Assembly (NCBI RefSeq): GCF_030534315.2
Contig: NZ_CP130558.2
Span: 620,001 to 684,000, forward strand
Length of the DNA: 64,000 bases
Reading direction: 5' to 3'
Origin: Thermoanaerobacterium sp. CMT5567-10
GTDB taxonomy: Bacteria > Bacillota > Thermoanaerobacteria > Thermoanaerobacterales > Thermoanaerobacteraceae
The notes under the pieces were generated by a model that searched no databases, was not told where the DNA came from, and saw nothing but the letters and a program-made list of their open reading frames with translations. A program made the translations under genes and the position numbers. Positions 43,583 through 52,534 of the stretch are shown here, one piece after another. Numbering within the stretch: position 1 is the first letter of the stretch; each line of letters opens with the position of its first letter.

Positions 43583-44461
43583 TTACCAGCCCCTATTGGC
43601 ATATAAATCTTTTTCTGAAAGATCCCTTATATCGATGCTATTCATTGCTTCGCCCAATCCTTCTGATACTTCTGCTATTATCTCTGGTTTGTCATAATAT
43701 GTCGTAGCTTTTACAATTGCTTGAGCACGCTTTTCGGGGTTTTCTGATTTAAATATGCCTGAACCTACAAAGACTCCATCTGCTCCAAGCTGCATCATCA
43801 GTGCAGCATCTGCCGGTGTTGCAATACCTCCCGCTGCAAAATTTACAACTGGCAGTCTCCCGTTTTCTGCGACATATTTTACTAATTCATAAGGAGCCTG
43901 CAATTCCTTTGCTGCTGTCATAAGTTCTTCATCGCTTAAAGTTGTAAGTCTTTTTATCTCTGCTGTTATAGTTCTCATATGTCTTACTGCTTCAACTACA
44001 TTTCCTGTACCTGCTTCACCTTTAGTCCTTATCATTGAGGCACCTTCGCCAATTCTCCTTAATGCTTCCCCTAAGTTTCGCGCACCGCAAACAAATGGAA
44101 CTTTAAACTGCCACTTGTTTATGTGGTATGATTCATCTGCAGGTGTCAGCACTTCACTCTCATCAATATAATCTATCTTCAAAGCTTCTAAAACCTGTGC
44201 TTCCACAAAATGTCCTATCCTGACTTTTGCCATGACAGGTATTGACACAGCTTCTTTTATCGCTTTTATTATCTTTGGATCTGACATCCTTGCAACGCCG
44301 CCATGCGCTCTTATATCGGCAGGTACCCTTTCAAGTGCCATTACCGCAACTGCACCTGCTTTTTCTGCAATAACAGCCTGTTCAGGTGTTGTAACATCCA
44401 TTATGACTCCACCTTTTAGCATCTGAGCCAGGTTTTTATTTAACTCATATCTTTCATTCAT
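43583..44461 (-). CDS. pdxS: Pyridoxal 5'-phosphate synthase lyase subunit
   Basis: 292 aa, highly conserved TIM barrel. Seen are [21 protein letters not shown] with the first active-site Asp, [33 protein letters not shown] with the Schiff-base lysine, and [20 protein letters not shown]. It builds PLP from ribose 5-phosphate, glyceraldehyde 3-phosphate and ammonia delivered by PdxT. A strong promoter (44,512-44,540) and AGGGGG precede it. Confidence 0.97.
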   Translation of the reverse strand: MNERYELNKNLAQMLKGGVIMDVTTPEQAVIAEKAGAVAVMALERVPADIRAHGGVARMSDPKIIKAIKEAVSIPVMAKVRIGHFVEAQVLEALKIDYIDESEVLTPADESYHINKWQFKVPFVCGARNLGEALRRIGEGASMIRTKGEAGTGNVVEAVRHMRTITAEIKRLTTLSDEELMTAAKELQAPYELVKYVAENGRLPVVNFAAGGIATPADAALMMQLGADGVFVGSGIFKSENPEKRAQAIVKATTYYDKPEIIAEVSEGLGEAMNSIDIRDLSEKDLYANRGW

Positions 44462-44511
44462 TGTACTTATTCCCCCTATTTATTGTATAACAATTTTATT
44501 ATTTTAAATCA

Positions 44512-44540
44512 ATTGTATCTATTTAATGCGAACATGTCAA
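44512..44540 (-). promoter_or_regulatory. Sigma-A-type promoter of pdxST
   Basis: On the minus strand TTGACA (44,535-44,540) and TACAAT (44,512-44,517) are separated by exactly 17 bases, close to the consensus, about 50 bases before the pdxS start. Confidence 0.8.
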
Positions 44541-44557
44541 TCAGTACAATATGGGTA

Positions 44558-44589
44558 CAAAAAAAAGGATACATCACTGTATCCCTTTT
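44558..44589 (-). terminator. Terminator of the O-antigen ligase gene
   Basis: GGATACA/TGTATCC form a 7-bp stem with flanking A-T pairs and a four-base loop, followed on the minus strand by eight Ts. The stop codon of the ligase gene is inside the hairpin. It isolates that gene from pdxST. Confidence 0.85.
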
Positions 44590-47078
44590 AACGCTTCTTT
44601 AGAATTTTCTACTATTTTCTTCATTGTATCTGTCATAGGTTTCGGTTCTTCTGATTTAGAATTGGCTTCATTAAACAAATTCTCCACATCGACAGCTTTT
44701 TCAAGATACTCTTTCGCTTTCACTTTATCGTTGTTTTGCAGGTAAAACATGCCAACTTTGTTATACGCATCTGCCAGCTGTTGATAGTTCTCTGGCCTTA
44801 AAGGCTGGACTTCAACAGCTTTTTTGACATACTGTATTCCTTTATCTATCTGTCCATGAGCAAGGTAAAAAGCTCCAAGCTGCGCCGATAATTGAGAATT
44901 AAAGGGTTCTAGATCTACTGCTTTCTGCTCTTCATTCATTGCCTCCTGAAGCGTCGCTGCGTCCTTTGTCTGATCTGCTATGCTAGCCAATGTCTGCCCG
45001 TAAGACATCCTGTACTTTGCATTCCACGGATCATATGATACAGCACTTTTGTAGTATTGCATAGCTTGACCAATATTGTTTGTCTTCACCAAACTGTCAC
45101 CTTTTTCAGCGTATCTCAACGCAGCCGAAAGAGAGAATGATATAAACATGACGACTATTCCAACTATTAAAACTCCATAGTTGTAATATCCATTGTACAA
45201 TTTTTTGCCTTTTATAATTGGTGTTGTTGACTCTTTCCTGCTTATACTCATGCTGTTTATTATGCCAATAAGGGCGTACAGCGCTATCGTTACAGCAGAT
45301 AAAGAAAGGTCAAAATCCATTGCAGCATGGGCATAAAGGCTTAATATGCCTGTTGCAGCAGATGCCAGCAGTATGCGCTCATATCTATCCATTTCTGCTT
45401 TATAGAGCTTAAATATTGATAATATGAGAGCAATTAAGAAGAATATGATTGCTGCTGCTCCAACTACACCTGTATCAAGCAAAACCTGCATGAAGTAATT
45501 ATGTGTCTGCGTAGTCCAATAGAGGTAAGACTGATACTTGAAGTAAAGGGATGCCCATGCCCCTCCACCTGCTCCAAACAGCGGATAATCTTTAAAAATC
45601 TTAAATCCATCTTTGTAAAACTGCATGCGCTCTGAACTGCTGTGGCTACTTAGGCTAATATCCTGTATTCTAGACGCCACATTTTCAGGCAGATACTTGT
45701 ATTTCAGCATAATGTTTTGTACGTCTTTTGGGTTGTTTTTTGGATATATATACGCTTTTTCAAATGTTACAGACGTACCTTTAAAATTGTTTATAAAAGT
45801 TATAGCCAACCTCTTGGTGTCCTTTAACGTAGAAAATTCAATAGTTTTTTCTCCGCTGAAACTTTCTTTGTCGTACACATCTTTAATTTTTGTAGGCTGA
45901 TCTAAATCATTTCTGCTGTCTATCGTGATTCCATACGCCCAATCCCTGTTTTCGCTATTTTGCGATTTAACCACATATTTAAGAACATAAATCCTGTCAG
46001 CATCAACATTGACAAATCTCGTCACGCTTTTTAAGCTGTCGGCCTCATTTTGACCATGACTTAATGTAAGCGGCATTTGCGATGTCAATACCATGTATCC
46101 ACCTATTGATGAAAGAATGCCCACAATAACAATTATCGATATACCTACTTTTAAGCTTATCTTATTTACAGTATCAACTATGAAACTTATCAGATATGTG
46201 AAAATGGCTGATAGCAAAGCTCCTACAAATATCCACATAAGCAAATTGTGTGGTTTAGGGCCATTCACGATAGAATTAAATTTCGCTATAGGCAGTGACG
46301 ATGCTACGACTATACCTATTAAGTAGATGAAAGGCTCCACCTTTTTACCTTTTGGCATCATTATGATAAGGAACAGAAACAAAAACGGAAACATTACCCA
46401 TGCACCACGGGACAATGTAAATATGTAGGCATAAAGCTGTACAAATACTTCTATCCCATATAGTGCTTTTAGATATTTATTTTCTGTATATGATATAAGG
46501 GCAAAGTTCACAAACAAAAATGCCATCAAAAACGATGCAGCAGTATTGGCATATTGAAATGTGGAATTAATCCTTCCTCCTACCCATGACCCGTTGTAGT
46601 TTATGTATCCTGCAGCAGATAAAAGCCCTACTGCGGCCACTCCAAATGAACTTAAAACAAGTACATTTAAAAGGATCCATATCTTTTTCTTGTCGCTTAA
46701 AAGCCTGCTTGCCATTAAGTATATAAAAACATAATCAATATACTTCAATGTCTCCCCTATCGCAGATCTTATATTTACAGCAAAAAATGTCGATATGAGA
46801 TATGCACCAACAAGGGATAATACAGCATAGTCAAGTCTCTCAGTAATTATGGGTTCTTTTTTAAATATCTTTATAAGTGACCAAATCACCACCACAATGG
46901 ATGTAATCCCGATAGTAGGCAGAAGTTCATTGTCGAAGTACATGCCTCTAAAATACGGTGGTAATGCCACTAATAAAAGCAATGATATGTAAAATACGAT
47001 ATCGATTGTAAAAATAGTGTTTATACTTCTTTTTTCCTTCACATTGACTTTTCCTTTTTTTTCTGCTTTTTGTGCCAT
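44574..47078 (-). CDS. O-antigen ligase (Wzy_C) family protein with C-terminal TPRs
   Basis: 834 aa. About a dozen membrane helices with a large extracytoplasmic loop (residues about 335-470, beta-rich). FTLSRGAWVMF and QTHNYFMQVLLDTGVVG are typical Wzy_C/WaaL regions. The last 200 residues are tetratricopeptide repeats (AMQYYKSAVSYDPWNAKYR, PFNSQLSAQLGAFYLAHGQ, VQPLRPENYQQLADAYNKVG). Proteins of this family move finished glycans from undecaprenyl diphosphate to lipid or protein. Given the S-layer-type cluster 5 kb away, a glycan:S-layer protein transferase (WsaB-like) is a fair guess. It is a single-gene unit with its own terminator. Confidence 0.82.
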   Translation of the reverse strand: MAQKAEKKGKVNVKEKRSINTIFTIDIVFYISLLLLVALPPYFRGMYFDNELLPTIGITSIVVVIWSLIKIFKKEPIITERLDYAVLSLVGAYLISTFFAVNIRSAIGETLKYIDYVFIYLMASRLLSDKKKIWILLNVLVLSSFGVAAVGLLSAAGYINYNGSWVGGRINSTFQYANTAASFLMAFLFVNFALISYTENKYLKALYGIEVFVQLYAYIFTLSRGAWVMFPFLFLFLIIMMPKGKKVEPFIYLIGIVVASSLPIAKFNSIVNGPKPHNLLMWIFVGALLSAIFTYLISFIVDTVNKISLKVGISIIVIVGILSSIGGYMVLTSQMPLTLSHGQNEADSLKSVTRFVNVDADRIYVLKYVVKSQNSENRDWAYGITIDSRNDLDQPTKIKDVYDKESFSGEKTIEFSTLKDTKRLAITFINNFKGTSVTFEKAYIYPKNNPKDVQNIMLKYKYLPENVASRIQDISLSSHSSSERMQFYKDGFKIFKDYPLFGAGGGAWASLYFKYQSYLYWTTQTHNYFMQVLLDTGVVGAAAIIFFLIALILSIFKLYKAEMDRYERILLASAATGILSLYAHAAMDFDLSLSAVTIALYALIGIINSMSISRKESTTPIIKGKKLYNGYYNYGVLIVGIVVMFISFSLSAALRYAEKGDSLVKTNNIGQAMQYYKSAVSYDPWNAKYRMSYGQTLASIADQTKDAATLQEAMNEEQKAVDLEPFNSQLSAQLGAFYLAHGQIDKGIQYVKKAVEVQPLRPENYQQLADAYNKVGMFYLQNNDKVKAKEYLEKAVDVENLFNEANSKSEEPKPMTDTMKKIVENSKEALKGIQ

Positions 47079-47124
47079 ATTTATTCTCCTTTGTACATGT
47101 TATAAAAAATACACAAATAATTTA

Positions 47125-47154
47125 ATTCGACAAAAATATTTAATTTCCTTCTTC
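47125..47154 (-). promoter_or_regulatory. Diverged copy of the Spo0A-box-like element upstream of the ligase
   Basis: The first 29 bases share the frame of the 41-bp repeats: AGAAGGA at one end and TGTCGAAT at the other, with the same total length and an AT-rich middle that differs. On the minus strand it lies about 45 bases upstream of the ligase start. Regulatory function is inferred from position and the TTTTGTCGAA match only. Confidence 0.4.
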
Positions 47155-47265
47155 TGTAATCATTTAACAAATCATTTAATTTAAAAACTGCATTTTACAT
47201 TCAATCACCATTTACAATTGATAGAATATAATAAACTGAAATCTAAATAAATGGGAGGTATATTC

Positions 47266-48285
47266 ATGAGAAAGCCTAGGAAATTACTTATTTTTACGCT
47301 TATACTTACATTGATACTTACATCTGTTTTGTTTACAGGATGTAAAGCAAAAGATAAACAGCTTACAAAGATAAATTTTATTGAGACAGTTCACTCGATT
47401 TTTTATGCACCATACTACGCAGCAGTAAATAAGGGATTTTTTAAAGAAGAAGGACTTCAATTGGAGATAACAACCGCACAAGGTTCTGACAAAGCCGCAA
47501 CAGCAGTTGTATCAGGTCAAGCCGACATAGGACTGCAAGGTCCAGAGACTACTGTCTACGTGTATAAAGAAGGGAAAGAAGATTACCTTGTAAATTTTGC
47601 ACAGCTTACAAAAAAAGACGGCTCATTCTTAGTAGGCAAAAAGCCGGAACCGAATTTCAAGTGGGAAAACCTGAAAGGGAAAAAGATAATAGGCGGAAGG
47701 CCTGGTGGAATGCCTGAAATGACTCTTGAATATGTACTGAAAGAGCACGGCATAGATCCTAAAAAAGATGTAAATCTTGTGACAAATCTGCAATTTACAG
47801 CAACTGCCGGTGCATTCATGAGATCCGATGCAGACTACGTCGCGCTATTTGAACCGACGGCATCACAGGTAGAGAGTGAAAAAGGCGGATATATCGTAGC
47901 ATCTGTCGGTGCTGCCGGACATGATGTGCCGTATACGACATTTAACGCTAGAAAAAACTATATAAAAGAACATCCTGATATTATACAGCATTTTACGAAT
48001 GCAGTTTACAAAGGCATGCTTTACGTTCAATCCCATTCATCAAAGCAGGTTGCTGAAGATATCAAGTCATTCTTCCCTGATACAGATATTGATATCATAG
48101 CAAAGGTTATCGACAGGTATAAAAGCATAGATGCATGGGGTACAACACCGCAAATGAAGTCGGCTGATTTTGACGCACTTCAAAATGTGTTGTTAAACGC
48201 CGGTGAAATAGACAGCAAAGTTGACTCCAACGTACTTATAGACAATACTTTTTCCAATAAAGCAGTGGAATCAATAAAGAAATAA
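47266..48285 (+). CDS. NMT1/THI5-like ABC transporter substrate-binding lipoprotein
   Basis: About 339 aa. Basic N-terminus, hydrophobic helix and LFTGC lipobox near residue 25 mark a lipoprotein. INFIETVHSIFYAPYYAAVN followed by GFFKEEGLQLEI is the opening of the NMT1/THI5/SsuA group, which binds thiamine pyrimidines, riboflavin, sulfonates or nitrate-like ligands. VVSGQADIGLQGPE is also typical. No TPP riboswitch is seen upstream, so a thiamine role is not supported. The ATG has GGGAGGT six bases upstream; the earlier ATG at 47,251 overlaps that RBS. The ATPase and permease genes follow. Confidence 0.88.
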   Translation: MRKPRKLLIFTLILTLILTSVLFTGCKAKDKQLTKINFIETVHSIFYAPYYAAVNKGFFKEEGLQLEITTAQGSDKAATAVVSGQADIGLQGPETTVYVYKEGKEDYLVNFAQLTKKDGSFLVGKKPEPNFKWENLKGKKIIGGRPGGMPEMTLEYVLKEHGIDPKKDVNLVTNLQFTATAGAFMRSDADYVALFEPTASQVESEKGGYIVASVGAAGHDVPYTTFNARKNYIKEHPDIIQHFTNAVYKGMLYVQSHSSKQVAEDIKSFFPDTDIDIIAKVIDRYKSIDAWGTTPQMKSADFDALQNVLLNAGEIDSKVDSNVLIDNTFSNKAVESIKK

Positions 48286-48291
48286 TGTTGC

Positions 48292-48315
48292 GGGGACAAT
48301 GTAAAGATTGTCCCC
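48292..48315 (+). promoter_or_regulatory. Intra-operon hairpin after the binding-protein gene
   Basis: GGGGACAAT and ATTGTCCCC form a perfect 9-bp stem with a six-base loop, six bases after the stop. No T-run follows. Such hairpins often protect the binding-protein mRNA from 3' decay, so that more of it is made than of the membrane parts. Confidence 0.7.
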
Positions 48316-48353
48316 TGTAAATATACTTAAATATTGTGCAGGAGGTGCGCCTT

Positions 48354-49100
48354 GTGGATAAAGTCATGGTAGAACTTAAAAATGTCTCTTTAAACTATCA
48401 TACTGTAAAGGGCGAAACAGAAGCAATAAAAAATGTCTCTTTTGATGTATATGAAGGGGAATTCGTAGGAGTCATAGGTCCTTCTGGATGTGGCAAATCC
48501 ACACTTTTATCTATTATAGCAGGCCTTTTGAAGCCATCAGGCGGAAACGTAAAAGTAAACGGCAAAGTTGGATACATGCTACAAAAAGATCACCTTTTTG
48601 AGTGGAGAAACATCATGCAGAATGTTCTTCTGGGCCTTGAGATACAAAATGCTGTCAATGATGTATCCATAAGGCATGTAGAGGGACTATTAGATAGATA
48701 CGGTCTGGCAGAGTTTAAATACCATTATCCTAATCAGATATCAGGAGGAATGAGGCAAAGAGCAGCATTAATCAGGACTCTAGCTTTAAATCCTGACATT
48801 ATGCTATTGGATGAGGCTTTTTCAGCCCTTGATTACCAGACAAGGCTTGCAATATCTGATGAGGTGTGGAACATATTGAAAAATGTAAAAAAGACAGCTA
48901 TTATAGTTACCCACGATATATCTGAAGCAATAGCGATGTGCGACAGGATCGTGGTTTTGTCTAATAGGCCGGCAATTGTAAAAAGCATACATGAGATACA
49001 TCTCACATGCGATACACCCTCACCCATTGGATGCCGAAAAGCCCCAGAATTCAGAGATTATTTCAATGAGATATGGAAGGAGCTTGATGTTCATGTATGA
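48354..49100 (+). CDS. ABC transporter ATPase (SsuB/ThiZ-like)
   Basis: About 248 aa with GVIGPSGCGKSTLLSII (Walker A), a Q-loop at YMLQKDHLFEW, ISGGMRQRAALIRTLAL (signature) and IMLLDEAFSALDYQTR (Walker B and D-loop), then VTHDISEAI. It powers the importer formed with the neighbouring permease and binding protein. I chose the GTG because AGGAGG is eight bases upstream; the next ATG is 12 bases further on. Confidence 0.9.
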   Translation: MDKVMVELKNVSLNYHTVKGETEAIKNVSFDVYEGEFVGVIGPSGCGKSTLLSIIAGLLKPSGGNVKVNGKVGYMLQKDHLFEWRNIMQNVLLGLEIQNAVNDVSIRHVEGLLDRYGLAEFKYHYPNQISGGMRQRAALIRTLALNPDIMLLDEAFSALDYQTRLAISDEVWNILKNVKKTAIIVTHDISEAIAMCDRIVVLSNRPAIVKSIHEIHLTCDTPSPIGCRKAPEFRDYFNEIWKELDVHV

Positions 49101-49902
49101 TGCAACGTTAAAAATGTCAAAAGAGCACAGAGAATTCTTAAAAAAAGTCAAAAGAAAAGAAATAGCTGTAAGAATTACTCAGGTTATAATATTGATTGCA
49201 TTTTTTGCTGTTTGGGAAATAGCCGGAAGGCTTAAATTGATAGACCCGTTCTTATTTAGCCAGCCATCTCGCATGCTTAAAACAATCATAAATTTAAGTG
49301 AAGACGGCTCACTGTTTACACACATATGGGTTACACTAAGTGAGACATTGATAGGATTTGCACTTGGTACATTTATAGGCATAGCAATTGCAATCATGCT
49401 TTGGTGGTCTTCATTTGCATCAAAAGTAGCTGAACCATATCTAATAGTATTAAACAGCCTGCCAAAGATCGCATTAGGTCCTATATTCATCGTATGGATG
49501 GGAAATGGCGAAGCACCTATAATAACGATGGGACTGGCTATATCTTTAATCGTCACAATAATAAGTTTAGAGACAGGCTTTATGCAAGTAGATGAGGATA
49601 AGATAAAACTTTTAAAGACATTTGGCGCTACAAAGTATCAAATACTTACAAAGTGCATTTTGCCAGCCAGTATCCCAACTATCATGTCTGCCATAAAAAT
49701 CAACATGGGGCTATCTTGGGTTGGCGTAATAACAGGCGAATTCTTAGTATCTAAAGCTGGTCTAGGATATCTCATCGTGTATGGCGGACAGATATTCAAG
49801 CTTGACATAGTCATGTCCAGTGTCCTAATTTTATCTGTGCTGGCTGCATTGATGTACGTACTTTTAGTATACATTGAAAAGAAAATAATCAAATGGCAGT
49901 AG
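49093..49902 (+). CDS. ABC transporter permease (SsuC/ThiX-like)
   Basis: About 269 aa with six membrane helices. The EAA-type coupling loop is visible at LLKTFGATKYQILTKCILPAS, followed by GLSWVGVITGEFL, typical of nitrate/sulfonate/pyrimidine-type permeases. The frame is open upstream inside the ATPase gene, but the start is either ATG 49,093 or ATG 49,087; AAGGAG lies 10 or 4 bases upstream. It overlaps the ATPase stop, so the two are coupled. Substrate unknown. Confidence 0.88.
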   Translation: MYDATLKMSKEHREFLKKVKRKEIAVRITQVIILIAFFAVWEIAGRLKLIDPFLFSQPSRMLKTIINLSEDGSLFTHIWVTLSETLIGFALGTFIGIAIAIMLWWSSFASKVAEPYLIVLNSLPKIALGPIFIVWMGNGEAPIITMGLAISLIVTIISLETGFMQVDEDKIKLLKTFGATKYQILTKCILPASIPTIMSAIKINMGLSWVGVITGEFLVSKAGLGYLIVYGGQIFKLDIVMSSVLILSVLAALMYVLLVYIEKKIIKWQ

Positions 49903-49993
49903 TTTATGTAATATACTGCACCGCATTATGCTGGTGTATTTTTTTTCATTATGTGCTAAAATATCTTTATGAAAATATTTCGAGGTGAGATTT

Positions 49994-51631
49994 ATGAAGA
50001 TAGCATTAGCACAGCTGAATCCAACTGTGGGCGACATTAAAAATAATTGTGAAAAAATAATTAAGTATATAAAAGAAGCAAAAAAAGCTAACATGGATCT
50101 TATAGTATTTCCAGAGCTTTCCATCATTGGATATCCTCCTAAGGATTTACTTTATAACCCTGATTTTTTGGAAACATCATATAGTGCTTTAAATGAGCTT
50201 ATATTACCTGAAACAAATGGTATTGGCGTCATAGTAGGTATAGCCACAAAAGATAAAGAAAAAGACTATATGCTTCATAACTCAGCACTACTTCTATACA
50301 ACGGTAAAATAATCGGACAAGCTGACAAAACCCTTTTGCCAAATTACGATGTATTTGATGAGCAAAGGTATTTTGAGCCAGCAAAAAGTAGGACTTGCTT
50401 TGATTTTAAAGGAATGCGCCTTGCAGTAAATATTTGCGAAGACATATGGAACGACAAGGACTTCTGGGAAAGACCAAGGTACGATATAGATGTTTTGGAA
50501 GAGCAGTACAAGCTAAATCCAGACATTTTTATAAATATTTCCGCATCGCCGTATAACCTTGGAAAGCAAGAATTAAGGACAAAGATGGTAAAGCAAATAT
50601 CAAAGAAATATAAACTGCCTCTAATATATGTAAATCAAGTCGGTGGAAATGACGAGCTGATTTTTGATGGTAACAGTTTCGCAATAAATTCCAATGGCGA
50701 CAGAGTCGTAAACTTAAGGTCATTTTCTGAGGATATTGCTTTTGTAGATACTGAAAATCTTGATGAACTAAAACCGCTTCAAGAAATCAAAGAAGATATT
50801 TCATGGGTTCATGATGCACTAATTTTAGGACTTAAAGATTATTTCAGAAAGACAGGCTTTAAAAAAGCAGTGGTAGGCTTAAGCGGCGGTATTGATTCTG
50901 CTGTCACATGTGCACTTGCAGTAAAAGCTCTAGGGCGTGAAAATGTACTGGGCGTATCTATGCCATCTCGCTATTCTTCAGAAGGCAGCAAAGATGATGC
51001 AAGGGATCTAGCACAAAATCTAGGCATACAGTACAGAGTAATACCTATTGAAGATGTTTTTAAAAGTTATATCTCTATTTTTAACAAAGATGGCGACGTT
51101 TTGGGAGATCTAGCAGAAGAAAATCTGCAGGCCAGGATAAGAGGCAACTATCTAATGTTCATATCAAACAGAGAAGGCTACATGGTCTTAACAACCGGAA
51201 ACAAGTCAGAAATTGCTGTTGGATACTGCACACTGTATGGGGATATGAGTGGTGGACTTGCTGTAATATCCGATGTGCCAAAGACGATGGTATACGAACT
51301 TGCAAAGTATATAAATAGAGACAAAATCATAATACCGCTGTCAACCATTGAAAAGGCTCCATCTGCAGAGTTAAGGCCAAATCAGAAGGATACTGATTCA
51401 CTGCCACCATATGAAATACTAGATGATATACTTAAGTTATATATAGAAGATGATAAATCAATAAGCGAGATCGTATCAGAAGGCTATGATGAAGACATTG
51501 TAAGAGATGTAATCAGAAAGGTCAACAATGCAGAATACAAGAGAAAACAGGCAGCACCGGGTCTTAAAGTTACAACAAAAGCATTCGGCGTCGGAAGGCG
51601 CATGCCAATTGCACAGAAATTTAGGCCATAA
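49994..51631 (+). CDS. nadE: Glutamine-dependent NAD+ synthetase
   Basis: About 545 aa in two domains. The N-terminal nitrilase-type amidase has the Glu-Lys-Cys triad at FPELSIIGYPPKDLL, DKTLLPNYDVFDEQRYF and AVNICEDIWND. The C-terminal synthetase has VVGLSGGIDSAVTCAL (PP-loop), LTTGNKSEIAVGYCTLYGD and KAPSAELRPNQ. It converts nicotinic acid adenine dinucleotide to NAD with glutamine as nitrogen source. ATG start with GAGGTGAG upstream. Complete in length. Confidence 0.96.
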   Translation: MKIALAQLNPTVGDIKNNCEKIIKYIKEAKKANMDLIVFPELSIIGYPPKDLLYNPDFLETSYSALNELILPETNGIGVIVGIATKDKEKDYMLHNSALLLYNGKIIGQADKTLLPNYDVFDEQRYFEPAKSRTCFDFKGMRLAVNICEDIWNDKDFWERPRYDIDVLEEQYKLNPDIFINISASPYNLGKQELRTKMVKQISKKYKLPLIYVNQVGGNDELIFDGNSFAINSNGDRVVNLRSFSEDIAFVDTENLDELKPLQEIKEDISWVHDALILGLKDYFRKTGFKKAVVGLSGGIDSAVTCALAVKALGRENVLGVSMPSRYSSEGSKDDARDLAQNLGIQYRVIPIEDVFKSYISIFNKDGDVLGDLAEENLQARIRGNYLMFISNREGYMVLTTGNKSEIAVGYCTLYGDMSGGLAVISDVPKTMVYELAKYINRDKIIIPLSTIEKAPSAELRPNQKDTDSLPPYEILDDILKLYIEDDKSISEIVSEGYDEDIVRDVIRKVNNAEYKRKQAAPGLKVTTKAFGVGRRMPIAQKFRP

Positions 51632-51654
51632 TTTCAAATAGGGAGGCTTAAGGA

Positions 51655-52521
51655 TTGACAAAAAAATTAAAAAGCGACATCATGTTAATCTTAGTCACAG
51701 TCATCTGGGGATCCACTTTTATAATAGTAAAAAATGCAACAAGCGTAATACCTGTGTACAATTTTCTGTTTTTAAGATTTATGCTTGCGTTCATAGTACT
51801 GGCAATCCTGTACGGCAAAAGGCTAATAAATATAGATAAAAGAACATTTATTGTTTCAGTCCTTGTTGGTACAATGTTATTTTTAGGCTATGCATTTCAA
51901 ACATTGGGTCTAAAATACACTACAGCATCAAAGTCTGGTTTTATAAGTGGATTCAATGTAGTGCTTGTACCTATATTAGAAGCATTTTTCTTAAAAGCAA
52001 AACTGTCGAAAACATCGTGGATAAGCGTCATATTAGCAATGGTAGGGTTATTGCTTATAACAACAAATGTTGATTTAAAGATAAACTTTGGGGATTTCCT
52101 TACTTTTTTGTGTGCAGTATCATTTGCATTTCAGATCGTCTTAATTGCAAAATATGCACCATCTGTGGATACTATTTCATTTGCAATGATACAAATCCTG
52201 GTTGTTGCGATTCTAAGTGGGATTTTATCATTTATATATGAAAAACCAACTATACCGGCAAACAAAACTGTATGGTTTGCACTTATATTGACGGGTATTT
52301 TTGCAACAGCTTTTGCATTAACCGTTCAAAATACTATGCAAGCAAACACATCTGCTACACATGCAGCTATTATCTTTTCGCTGGAACCTGTCTTTTCCGC
52401 CATCACAGCATTTCTAGTGGCTGGTGAGGTTATGACATTGAAATCTATAATCGGCGGTTTTTTAATGCTTTTAAGCATGATTTTATCTGAAATACCGTCT
52501 AAAGATAAATTAAGGGCTTAA
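51655..52521 (+). CDS. EamA-family (DMT) transporter
   Basis: 288 aa with ten membrane helices in two EamA halves. VIWGSTFIIVKNAT and FLFLRFMLAFIVL open the first half; AAIIFSLEPVFSAITAFLV and GGFLMLLSMIL close the second. These are typically exporters of amino acids or metabolites. The start is TTG, eight bases after GGGAGG. It lies 23 bases after nadE, probably in the same transcript. Substrate cannot be told from sequence. Confidence 0.9.
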   Translation: MTKKLKSDIMLILVTVIWGSTFIIVKNATSVIPVYNFLFLRFMLAFIVLAILYGKRLINIDKRTFIVSVLVGTMLFLGYAFQTLGLKYTTASKSGFISGFNVVLVPILEAFFLKAKLSKTSWISVILAMVGLLLITTNVDLKINFGDFLTFLCAVSFAFQIVLIAKYAPSVDTISFAMIQILVVAILSGILSFIYEKPTIPANKTVWFALILTGIFATAFALTVQNTMQANTSATHAAIIFSLEPVFSAITAFLVAGEVMTLKSIIGGFLMLLSMILSEIPSKDKLRA

Positions 52522-52534
52522 AAAAGCCCTTTTT
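52512..52534 (+). terminator. Terminator after the EamA gene
   Basis: AAGGGCT and AGCCCTT make a 7-bp stem followed by a short T-run on the plus strand. The stop codon is within it. The convergent YcdB-like gene ends right beside it, so it may serve both directions. Confidence 0.8.

Noticed and set aside
47101-47265. TPP riboswitch before the NMT1/THI5-like transporter
   Set aside because: None of the conserved TPP (thi-box) sequence elements is present, so a thiamine link is not supported.
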